From Aspidiotus rigidus (taxonomy: Eukaryota > Arthropoda > Insecta > Hemiptera > Diaspididae), in contig JAVHKY010000034.1 of NCBI GenBank assembly GCA_035079385.1, positions 1,240,001 to 1,304,000 on the forward strand: 64,000 bases of DNA, written 5' to 3'. The position numbers and the translations under genes were made by a program. The first letter of the stretch is position 1; every line of letters starts with the position of its first letter. Positions 34,410-44,360 of the stretch are shown piece after piece. Under the pieces are notes generated by a model, which did no database searches, was not told the DNA's origin, and saw nothing but the letters and a program-made list of their open reading frames with translations.

Positions 34410-37400
34410 TTATTTACCTCCAATACCTCCGTGGCCGCCACCCGCTCCTAAACCGCCGAAACCTAAGTGTATTGGCCTGGGACGAAAACCAAATCCAAAT
34501 ACGTTTCCACTATGACCACTGCCTGATCCTTGACCTCCACCGTAACCGCTTCCTTGTCCTTGTCCACCGGCGCCTGTGTTACCGTTCCCGTTCCCGTAAA
34601 TGCTTGCGGAGGCTGTCACTGTTCCACTTGCAGCTTGAACTGAACCGTAGCCACCACCTGACCCATTGCCTGAACCAGAACCGTAACCGCCCCCGGACCC
34701 ACTGCCTGATCCGGAACCGCTTCCTGATCCACTGCCTGAACCACTACCAGATCCACTGCCTGACCCGCTACCTGAACCGCTACCGGATCCACTACCTGAA
34801 CCGCTGCCGGAGCCACTACCCGAACCGCTACCGGATCCGCTGCCTGAGCCACTACCCGAACCGCTGCCTGAGCCACTGCCAGAGCCGCTACCCGAACCAG
34901 ATCCGTAGCCGCCACCTGATCCATATTCGCTGCCTTGGGGACTGCCTTGTCCAGGGCCTTGAGCTGAACCGTAGCCGCCTCCTTGACCTCCACCTGATCC
35001 GCCGCCGTGTCCGTGTCCACCTAGACCCCCGCCGAGAGGGCCTCCGCCACCTAGGCCACCTCCTCCAGGTCTGTTACCTAGTCCACCACCTGGTCTCATG
35101 GGCTTGATCGGCTTTGGTGGTTTTTGTGGTTTTTGTGGTCGTGGAGGTCTTGGCTTATTACCTCCTCCGCCTCCACCACTGCCTCCTCCGGATCCATATC
35201 CTCCACCACCACCGCTTCCGCCTCCATGGCCTCCGCCACCGCCGCCGCCACCTCCTCCGAGGCCTCCGCCGCCTCCGTGACCACCACCGCCACCACCTCC
35301 GTGGCCTCCACCACCGCCTCCTCCGAGGCCTCCGCCGCCTCCGTGACCACCGCCACCTCCACCTCCGTGGCCTCCTCCACCGCCTCCTCCAAGGCCTCCG
35401 CCGCCTCCACCTCCGTGGCCTCCTCCGCCACCTCCTCCGATGCCTCCACCGCCTCCGTGACCTCCGCCACCACCACCTCCGAGGCCTCCTCCACCTCCAT
35501 ATCCACTATTACTTCCTCCTGTGCTAGCCGTGCCTCCACTTCCAGCTCCCGGTTTCAAGCGGTGAGGATTGACGACAGGTTTTCCAGGAATACCATACGG
35601 AGATCCATTGAAATAAGGTTTGTTACCGAGATTGTATAAATTCTGGCCAATGTGATGAGCCAAGGTGGGCCCGTTTCCAGTGAACAGGCCCCCTACAATC
35701 CCGCCAGCGATTCCGCCGGGCTTGTAATCGCCCCCAAAGGGAATTCTTCGAGCATTGTCCACAGACTTGGATGTTCTCACGACAGCCTCAGCCGTGGTTT
35801 TGGGCTGATTTTGATCGTTAGGTTTTGTGAGAAGGATGCTGGACGAAGAAAGAGGTTTGAGTGTAGCTTTGTTGAGAGCATCATCGCTCAGACATTGATT
35901 GACGATGATGAGACAAGAAATCTGTAACATTTGACAAGTTGTTGTTTGAGTTCAAGATAGGCGATGCGAAAAATTCGATCCTGATTCGCTCTTGTCAGAA
36001 TTTTCTGAGGACGTCCTCCCCCATCGAAATGTAGAGACTGAATGTATTTTGATTCAATACCCAAGCATCTGCTCTGATGGGAAAGGGTAATTCCTGGCCT
36101 GAAGAACAATGAAGAGAAGTGAGAAGCCAACCCAGAGGTATGGTTGGAGAAGCCTAGGCGAAATGGGAGCAATAAAAGGGACCCATGACTGCACTTTGAG
36201 GAAGTGCTCCGGATATGTACCTTAGGTAGGAAAGTACCCTAGCAAGGTGATAGAGGCGTTTAATGGCTTGAAGTGAATCTGGACAACCATAGAAAGCCAC
36301 ATATGGTGAAGAGAATGAGCAGCGACCAAACGGAAGAAGAGGACAAGGGAAACTTGAGTGAGTGGAGTGTCTAAGCTCAATTACAAAATAGTACAAGGCG
36401 TACATATTAATGAGACTGAAATAAAGTTGAACATCAGGAAAAAGGAGCCCAAAACATCAAGGTATAGAGAAGATGGACAGTCACTGATTGATAAACAGTA
36501 AACTTTTCAACAAAGAACAATAATAATGGTGAGGCACAGTTTGAGCTCATACGAGTAGAAAGTCGCTTAAAGAGAAGAAAACGGCGGGGAGATACCGACG
36601 GTAAGGAGGAAAAAGCCAACCTCTTGAACAATGTAATCGCATTTGGCTGTAAAAGGTTATTCGGCTAGGTAATTGGACGAGACTTAAAGAATAGAACCGA
36701 CCAATATGATCAGAGCAAACCCGGTAGCCAGTGGAAATGCATCACATAGGTTAAAAAGTGAACCAACAGAAAAAGCTCTTAGTTGTCCAAGAATCAATCA
36801 ACGGAAAAGGCTTCCTTGCTCTCCTGCCAGTACACCTATTCCACTGGTTGGGATTTTTTTCCCATGACAAGCTGCGTAAAGGCTGCGTTCTTCAGTTACG
36901 ATACAACTAATGACATTGAAGGAAGTGAGCTGCGAGTACTCATTGGAGTTTACTTCACTTAAGACAAAACTGAGTCCTTGCTTTCGTACCTATATTTTAA
37001 CAAATTGACATGGCTCAAGTATTTATGTGATTACGAGTGTCTGTAGAAATTCTTCGATATTTCTAGGTGTGGAATACGAATTTCCAAATATTTTTGTAAT
37101 CTATAGCCCTGAGAGAGCCCTTAAAACCTCAAGTGGTAAGAATATCAGTCGACTAAGGGCCGGTTGTACAATTAAAGAATGTGACATCACGTAATCGTGG
37201 AACCACGGATCAAGAAATCTGACTGGCCGAAATTGGGCATCAAACGTTCGAACTCGGTTCATCCATGTTGAACGTCGATCGTACAACTGGCCCTAAATAT
37301 AGCAATTGGCTAATAAAACTTCTAGTTTCTGGACGATTCCATAGACTCGAGTGAAATTCAGAAAAATCAACATGAATTACCGTAGCTGTGAAAACGAACT

Positions 37401-37548
37401 CTCAACTTTGTTTGAAAATCACGACTTCAACTCAGCGGGACCCAGAGATGAAACAAGGGTCCACCAACGCGATATTATAAACTTATTCTAATATTTGATC
37501 ACTTAAATAAACGAAAAATGTACTCACCGCTATTTGAAAGGCATGCAT
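34410..37548 (-). CDS. glycine-rich secreted structural (cuticle-like) protein
   Basis: Two-exon model. Exon 1 is 37,548-37,528 (seven codons, MHAFQIA) ending at GTGAGT. Exon 2 is 35,921-34,410 after TGTTACAG, both in phase 0. Together they begin [19 protein letters not shown], a convincing signal peptide, whereas starting at the in-frame ATG at 35,930 would place that start in the intron. The mature part has a Ser/Lys-rich lead, a [20 protein letters not shown] block, a long [14 protein letters not shown] region, a [19 protein letters not shown] basic-proline segment, a run of roughly 40 GS dipeptides, and GYGSGSG and [12 protein letters not shown] near the end. Such sequences occur in insect cuticle, egg-shell or silk-like proteins; which one is not decidable here. 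GS-run length may vary between alleles or assemblies. Confidence 0.75.
37157..37293. mobile_element. PIF/Harbinger-like MITE, 137 bp
   Basis: Terminal inverted repeats GGGCCGGTTGTAC and GTACAACTGGCCC, flanked on both sides by TAA (37154-37156, 37294-37296). A 3-bp TAA duplication and GGGCC-type ends fit PIF/Harbinger MITEs. It lies in the intron of the glycine-rich gene. Confidence 0.75.
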
Positions 37549-37643
37549 ACCTTCTGCATGTACGTATTTTCTTTAACTTTATCAAACTAAAAATCAATAC
37601 AAACTACCGATTAAATACTGTAACGAAACGAGCGGAGGATGTC

Positions 37644-37651
37644 ATTTTATA
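37644..37651 (-). promoter_or_regulatory. TATA box of the glycine-rich gene
   Basis: On the minus strand CTAGATATAAAATG lies about 100 bases before the proposed start codon at 37,548, a sensible spacing for a TATA box plus a short 5' UTR. It supports the short first exon. Confidence 0.5.
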
Positions 37652-37659
37652 TCTAGATG

Positions 37660-39100
37660 ATCTAGTGCAATGATTCGACGATGTAATTTCTAGAGGAGAG
37701 GGTATTATATATCATACTCTGTATTCTCACCTCAACAATCGCCAGGTCATAACTAATTACCATCTTCGATGGGACGCGCTTTCATACTGAAGACAAGGTG
37801 AATAATTGCCGCTACCGTATCCAAAACACTCTTTACTCCAGCTGCGAATGTTGCATAAAAAGTGATCACGCAGCGATGACAGTATAAGTTCAGAGGAAGC
37901 TCACCATATTTCTGATATATCATCGTGACCACCGTCTCTTGTGCTGTGCTACCGAAAACGCATTCCTCTTATGAGGTTCGTCATTAGCAAATTACATAAA
38001 ACGTGTGTGTATACGTACGTTTGTCTCTGGGTTGTCGGCGCAAGAAATTAAAATCGTTTACCCGAATGAAAGGGTTAGGTAGATGGAAAAGGAAGTGCGT
38101 ATTGCGTTGAATGTGGACACCGCTGCTCTTTAGTGTTTGTCGATGCCGTACATACGCTGTATGATCTGTGCCCCGAGCTTATAATTGAATAGACTCTGAA
38201 GTGAAAATTAGGCGCTTTATTCAGCGATTTATTGCGTGAATCGCGAAGCGTTCGGATGCCATTTCACTACCTATAGTAGAGCCGTTTCTACATGTGTCAA
38301 TTAGCGACAGGTGGTTGAGCAACCGATGATTTCACACAGCCGCCTGAGGGGACCGATCTTCGACAAACTTAAGATGTCACGTAATACTTAGTTGTGATAA
38401 AGTCAACCCAGATTTTAGAATATTAGGTTTTGCGGACAGACTGAGTATAACTGAACTTTGTCGAGTCCAGAGTAAATAGGAGCTTATTTACCTCTTGAAC
38501 ACCAAGAGCGAATGGTAATGAGGCAAACACAGGATTGAGCAGGCTGTACAGCAAGACCCACGACGCCTTTGTGAACTTTTCCCTTCTCCGGCTTCTGGTA
38601 TTACGGTCATTCTGTCTTGCCAGGGCGTGTACTGGGTTTTTTTATGATTTCGAAGTCAAAATTTCTGTATCCAGTCTTTCTCATAGGTACTGGGTCAAGA
38701 GTCAACATTTTTCACAGTCCTCATTCTTATTACACCCATGGAATCCCATTTCTCCCTATTATGTACTCTTAACTCACTAGTGACATTTTTTCCAGTCTCA
38801 CGATCTCATGTGTGTAACTTGAAGTCAAAGTTACCCGAGTCCCTTTCCCCCAATCCGTACATCAAGCTCGGAGTCGTTTTCGAATTTCCAACACGATCAA
38901 ACTAAAAAAGAAACAGTAAACACCGAAGAAAGGTTTCTTGTGGAAATGTTTAGTGGTTTCTATCTTTTAGAAGGGGCTCTGACTTACTCAACTGATTTAG
39001 AAAAATGTTTCAAAGTGATCGTAGATGTCCAACGGATAGAAAGCTGAAGCTTAGTTCAGGGATTCAGAAAATTTTCCGACAGAGGACCGGTTTGGGATTA
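37660..39100. other. intergenic, nothing identified
   Basis: No gene, splice pattern or convincing repeat seen. Short frames such as 38,535-38,780 lack support. Confidence 0.4.
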
Positions 39101-39106
39101 GGGTGT

Positions 39107-39819
39107 TTCACCGAAAGATTTTTCACCTAACGAAATTCACCGATTAAGATTTCACCTACAGATAGAAGTAGTGGTTCACCGACAAAATTCGATGATATTT
39201 TTATTAATGAAGTTAATTAATCAGTTTAATTCAAGTTTAATAATAGGGAATAAAAAATTAATTTAATAATTTTATTTTTCATATTTTATTTAATAAAATT
39301 AAATTTTATATTATTTTTTTATATTTTCAAGTATTATTTATTTTTATATTTTAATTAAATTTAATTTTGAAAAAAAAAATAAATAAATAAAATAAAATAA
39401 TTTGAATATTAATATAATTTTTAAATTATTATTTATTAAAATCTTTGAACACAATTTCAAATGAATAAATTGATTTAATAAATTAAAAATTATAATTATA
39501 TATAATAAAATATAATTTTTCAATTTAATTAATTTGATTTATAAATAATAATATTTTAATGAAATAAATTTTCTTGATTAAATTATTATTTATTTAAATA
39601 ATTATATAAATAAAATTTGGTGTATCAAAACATCAAATAAAAGGTCGAACAGCTGATTGAAAAAGGTGAATTTCGTCGTCGGTATCGGTGAACTCAAAAG
39701 AGGAAGATGAACTTTCCTGACGGTGAAAAAAAAAAAAAAAACTGACAGGTGAACTTTCCTGTCGGTGATGTGTACATTCCTTCAGAAAGACTTACTCGGT
39801 GAGAAATCTTTCGATGAAC
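39107..39819. mobile_element. element with AT-rich core and TTCACCGAAAGATTT termini
   Basis: Left end TTTCACCGAAAGATTTTTCA and right end GAGAAATCTTTCGATGAAC are inverted copies. CACCGA/TCGGTGAAC motifs recur just inside. The core (about 39,190-39,640) is nearly pure A/T, like the hAT element at 7,753. No target duplication was recognised. Confidence 0.5.
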
Positions 39820-40241
39820 TGGTCGGTTACCACCGGTTTTATAGGCGACTATTTGGCAAACCATTGCCGTTCTTTCGGTAAATTGTGGTTCTGGTGAGGA
39901 TGGGGGACTGTGACCTACCTTGAGGATCTGGAAGTATTTGACTCTTGAGCTATTTACTTGTAGCCACTATGCCCCCTTCGGGTACCACCTCATCAACGGG
40001 AGGAACCGGTTTGCCACATCCGAAACGGTACCAATATTGCCATCCTTTGTCATTTCATCTATGTGTATAAGAAGGAGTTGCAGTATGAGGCGTCATCTTG
40101 AAAGATCATCTTGCAGAACCATACTTTCCCCGCGTGCTGCTTGGTCTTCACAGAGAAAGGCGCACACCTCACCGCTATGACCACGTTTTCATCATCAGAG
40201 TTTTCATTCTCCTACCGAATCACTGCCAGAAAATCCACCAG

Positions 40242-41796
40242 CAGGGTGTCTACCGGTCAAGTAAGTCAAGTAAATCAAGTAAAAGTCAAGTATTTGATAA
40301 AAGGTCAAGTAAACAAGTAAAATTCAAGTATTTTCATTAACGGTCAAGCAAAAATGATGAAAATGACAAAAAATGTTGAAAAAAAAAGACAAAAAAATCA
40401 TTGTATTTTTAGGGAAATATATAAGTGCACGCCTCATAAAATTATATTAACCGCCAGTTTCCCTCTCGTCATGGAAACAAATTGACACGACGTTGACACC
40501 ATGACGAACGCCATAAATGCACGCCAGGACTGGCACACGACCCGTATTTCAAAAGAAGATAATTTTGCTGCATTTATTGTGAGGAACTCAGCCAGGATGG
40601 GCTTGACAGTAGAGGCTGCCTCCCCATAATGAACGTCAAACTCCCTATGAGTGAGGTATGACTGTTGATGGAGGTGTTTTCCCAGTTGTCCCACCCCGGA
40701 GGAGTCAGTCGAGACAATTGGTTAATGCATTGGATTTCGAGCATTGTCGTGAAATCTTCTCTGGTTGGTCAAATACGGCGGTTCGTCGTCAAAATAAGAT
40801 GATTCGGCAGAAGTATGACGCCAAGGGGATGCGCGGTAGCTATATTGGTCAGTGCAATAGCCGTGGACGTTTCATTATTGACTTGTATTCAAGAGTTCGC
40901 CGTTTTGACAATATTCGCACTTCTGATCCTTCCCGTGATTTGTCAATTCCACTCTTCCTTTTCGTAGGCCCTTTTTGGCAATCAAGGTTCTTGATAGAGT
41001 CTAATCTTCAAGCCCATTTGGAGCTTCCTTTCGATCTTCAGGAAGCTTTTCACGCTGCACATGTCAAGTGGTAGACGGATGTTTATTTCGACTCTTCTCG
41101 GCGTTCGTTATTATGAAGGCAGGTACCATATAGTCTTGAACTCAGATTTATTCAAGAAACGGTTGGGCTTTGCCGTTGTAAATTATTTGAAAACTTATAT
41201 TTTGTCAATTGCATCAATATGTATCAATATTGTAACGTCTTTATAAAATATAATATGGTGACGGTAAAAAAAAAAAAAAAAAACAAAAAAACTCCACTTG
41301 GAATGCTGCCTTGAGGCTTGTGCTGACTTGTCAGTAACCAAAGCATTCCATTGTCTTCTTTCCTGTTTCTTCTTCCTGTATCAGGTTTACTTACTTGATA
41401 TATTATAGTTGAATGAATTAAATGTGGATTGCACATTGTTCTGCATGTTCTTAAGTGTGCACTATATGGGAATGTGTGCACTACTTACTTTGTGTATTTG
41501 TCCGTTTCATAGGATTTCTGGTGTTTTGGATCTTGAGTGCACAACTTATATGAGGATGTGTGCACTACTTACTTCGTTTTTATCCGTGTAATACATTTCT
41601 TAGGCGTGTCAATTTTGTTTCCTTGGCGTGTCACCGACAGGCGGGCAATTCCGTTTTTTGAGGCGTGCGATTAAATGTATGCCGTTTTACTCAATTTGAC
41701 TTTTTTTTCCCTTTTTTGCTTGCAAACTCGCTTACTTGGAAAAAAAGTCAAGTATAAGTCAAGTATTTTCAGAATGTCCTTTCAGTAGACACCCTG
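40242..41796. mobile_element. larger element with CAGGGTGTCTAC termini (copy 2)
   Basis: Starts CAGGGTGTCTACCGGTCAAG and ends AGTAGACACCCTG, flanked by the perfect 5-base repeat ACCAG (40237-40241, 41797-41801). The subterminal AAGTCAAGTAAA repeats match copy 1 at 26,176. The interior is about 1.3 kb longer than copy 1 and contains a frame (40,658-41,074) with no domain I recognise, plus repeated GTGTGCACTACTTACTT blocks. Confidence 0.75.
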
Positions 41797-42273
41797 ACCA
41801 GGGCCAGAAAGAGAGTGGTGTGGGATGTGGGGATGGCAATACGCAACCCTATGGACGTGAAAAGGACGTGAGGGCCACAAAGCAGTAAGTAACCTCATAC
41901 ATGGATATGATCCTGATGCAGGTGTGACTGCCTACACCAGTTGACGGGCTTCTGTCGGAGTTACTCTTCCCTTATCCTCTGAGCCCATACCCTAACTTGC
42001 AAGAAGACAGCTGGTTTTTTATGAATGTATCGGGTTTCCTTCTTAATTAGCTTTGAAGTTTCCTTGTTACAGCGCCCCACCCGCGCCCCAAGACAGAGAA
42101 GTCAACAGTCGCAGCCAACACCATGCTATTTTCATATTCAGCACTCAAGTCCTGCACCCCAACATCTCTGCCGTACAAAATAGAATGGACATATTTGCAT
42201 ATCAACGATCAGCAAAAGAGGTATCTTTGCTAGAGTTGAAGGATCTTTTTCCCGCAGATCGTGGATATGCAGA

Positions 42274-42559
42274 TGTAAATCTATTCTATTATCTAAATAA
42301 AACTCGAAACTCTCTTTCTTCGTACGCGGGAATAATGATGTATTGTAACGGTAACTTCTTATCTTTTACCCTTTTTCAAATTTATACATGCGATTATTGT
42401 ACCTACTTTTCTCGCATCTTTTCTCGTTAGTTAGTATTCACGTTCATCACACGATATACTTGTCTTTTCTCGCGTCGAATCGTAAGAATAATTGGATTCG
42501 TTTGTAAAATAAAACAACTTTTTCTCGCATCCGATTTCTTTTCGACGCTGGAACTTAAA
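42274..42559 (+). repeat. 5' LTR
   Basis: Starts TGTAAATCTATTCTATTATC and ends GGAACTTAAA. It matches the 3' LTR over 286 bases with one difference seen (C at 42,419, T at 47,519). The terminal dinucleotide is TG at the left, but the right end is AA where CA is usual. Confidence 0.93.
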
Positions 42560-42681
42560 AATCCAATTATTAAGATACGATCACAAAACCGCGAATTTTT
42601 TCCTTTTTGACCAAAACCAAACTGCGCGCAACTGATTTTTTTTTTTTGGTGTACCTTGAATACTAATTGTGCGTAACTAGA

Positions 42682-43878
42682 ATGTCTGTTCGTGTAAAAT
42701 TTTTGCTAGTCGCGACCCACGGAGTAGACGTGAAAACTACGATCCATGCGGTTCAAAAGATGCAAATAATCGGTGAGGACAATTTTTACAAATTTCCGAG
42801 TGACATATCCCACCTATCCTTGCATAAAATCCTCACCGGGAAAGAACCAGTGAAGAAAGCACGGAAGACACTCGAGAAAAGGTGGGACTCGATAGTCGTA
42901 CAACTCACCCTTTCGGAAGAAGAGGCGAAGTCGTACTTTGACGAGGATCAAAACGCCCAGTTTGACGAAAGATTATTACGTGTATCCAATCCGAATTTTT
43001 CGAACGAGTGTTTTGAAAAACCCGATTTCCCTGAAAAGGACAGAGAAATGACAATACCACCAAGAAAGACCCCGCCTATTGAAAATGCAGTTGAACAAAC
43101 CAAAGAACCGAAACCTCTCAGCACAATAACAAAAGACGTTCTCATCGAGAAATTTAACGGCAAAACACCCAACCCAAAGCCTTGGTTAGCAACTTTCGAG
43201 TCAGAGTGCAGCAGAATTAACGTTCCTGGAGATCGATACCACGACGCCATCCGGCTCTTCCTCGAGGGATACGCATTGAACTGGCATTCGTCCACCAGAC
43301 TCACGATAAATACAAACGATTGGTCGGCATGGAAAGAATCATTCAACGACGCTTTTTCGTGTAAAGGTTGGTCCGAAGTAGTATCCGCATATTCGTATAG
43401 CTATATTAGAGGGTCGTTAAGTGAATACGCGATTAAAAAACTTAATCTAATCGTAGACATAGAACCTAGTACGACCGAAGAGGTCAAAGTGAATTTAATT
43501 GTAGTAGGGCTCCCGAACTGGGCACGTGCGAAGATTGAGAGGGACGAAACAAAAACGGTAGGGAAACTTCTTAAAAAAATCAACGCTTTAGATAACTCTC
43601 CTGGTCCTCGATCCGAAAATAATAAATCGAACTTCAATAGACGTAGGTCATGGACACGAACGGTGACTGAACCGTGTTCATATTGTCTCAAAAAAGGTTA
43701 TAACAGAATTCACGCCGAAGAAGACTGCAGACAGAAGAAGTTCGATGAGTCTCGCAGGAATAATGTTAATAATAACTCCAACAACAATAAAAATAACTAT
43801 CCGAAACCTGAAGGTACAACTCCGTTCAGAGTTAATACCACCGAATTGAAAGAACATCAGGATAATACAAAAAACTAA
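42682..43878 (+). CDS. gag: gag of the LTR retrotransposon
   Basis: 398 codons from ATG to TAA. The middle of the protein looks like a Ty3/gypsy capsid (WLATFESECSRINVPGDRYH, WSAWKESFNDAF). A zinc-knuckle-like CSYCLKKGYNRIHAEEDC lies near residues 332-350, with eight residues between the second Cys and the His where the retroviral CCHC knuckle has four. The C-terminus is Asn/Lys-rich. Gag forms the particle and packages the RNA. The last codons contain the slippery site used to reach the protease frame. Confidence 0.85.
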   Translation: MSVRVKFLLVATHGVDVKTTIHAVQKMQIIGEDNFYKFPSDISHLSLHKILTGKEPVKKARKTLEKRWDSIVVQLTLSEEEAKSYFDEDQNAQFDERLLRVSNPNFSNECFEKPDFPEKDREMTIPPRKTPPIENAVEQTKEPKPLSTITKDVLIEKFNGKTPNPKPWLATFESECSRINVPGDRYHDAIRLFLEGYALNWHSSTRLTINTNDWSAWKESFNDAFSCKGWSEVVSAYSYSYIRGSLSEYAIKKLNLIVDIEPSTTEEVKVNLIVVGLPNWARAKIERDETKTVGKLLKKINALDNSPGPRSENNKSNFNRRRSWTRTVTEPCSYCLKKGYNRIHAEEDCRQKKFDESRRNNVNNNSNNNKNNYPKPEGTTPFRVNTTELKEHQDNTKN

Positions 43879-44360
43879 ATACATATCCGCTCATCTCTAT
43901 ACCAGTGACACTCGAAGGAGAATCTGCGTCCGGCCTTTATGATCCCGGCGCAAACATCTCGGCGATGCCGATAAACAAATTTAAAAAAATATTACGGAAC
44001 AAAAAAATCAACCCTGAGAGTCGTGACTTTTATACGATGAGTGGAAAAGATAGCTACGTCGGTGTAACCGACATAAAAACAAAAATCTTTGATATCGAAG
44101 ATAACTTAAAAACACGTCTAGTTAAAACAGAGGAATTCAGCAACGATATACTTTTAGGCCGAGACGCCATATATAAATTCCGTTTAAATTCAGACTATAA
44201 GGGAAACATTACCCAATCACCTCCTGAAAACAAAGGGACTGATAACAATAATGAAAATATAGAAAACAAAATTTTTATTAATTGGAACGGAAACATTCCG
44301 ACCGAAACATTTCTTGCAAAAATATCGCATCTCAGCGAAGACAAACAAAAAAAAAATTAA
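43866..44360 (+). CDS. pro: protease frame of the LTR retrotransposon
   Basis: Open from 43,866 (just after TAA at 43,863) to TAA at 44,360, overlapping gag by about 13 bases in the -1 frame. No ATG is suitably placed, so entry by frameshift is implied. It shows LYDPGANIS where aspartic proteases have D-T/S-G, and a downstream ILLGRD that matches the conserved I-L-G-R/D element. The Thr/Ser to Pro change next to the catalytic Asp is unusual. The frame ends in a 10-A run beyond which the pol frame is open in another phase. Confidence 0.75.
   Translation, partial: YKKLNTYPLISIPVTLEGESASGLYDPGANISAMPINKFKKILRNKKINPESRDFYTMSGKDSYVGVTDIKTKIFDIEDNLKTRLVKTEEFSNDILLGRDAIYKFRLNSDYKGNITQSPPENKGTDNNNENIENKIFINWNGNIPTETFLAKISHLSEDKQKKN
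43869..43875 (+). promoter_or_regulatory. -1 frameshift slippery heptamer (gag-pro)
   Basis: A AAA AAC in gag phase (ACA AAA AAC TAA), directly before the gag stop. It is one of the canonical retroviral -1 slippery heptamers. The protease frame is the -1 frame and is open from just upstream. Confidence 0.75.

Noticed and set aside
35096..35660. Long frames on both strands over the glycine-rich exon
   Set aside because: By-products of the repetitive GGN codons; only the minus-strand frame has a signal peptide and splice structure.
35922..35930. ATG at 35,930 as start of the glycine-rich protein
   Set aside because: It overlaps the splice acceptor TGTTACAG; the upstream exon at 37,528-37,548 gives a better signal peptide and a matching phase.
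40658..41074. 138-codon frame inside the CAGGGTGTCTAC element
   Set aside because: Looked at as a possible transposase remnant, but no catalytic motif or known domain is visible.
42560..42600. tRNA primer-binding site after the 5' LTR
   Set aside because: Expected TGG-type start is absent; I could not match the sequence to a tRNA 3' end from memory.
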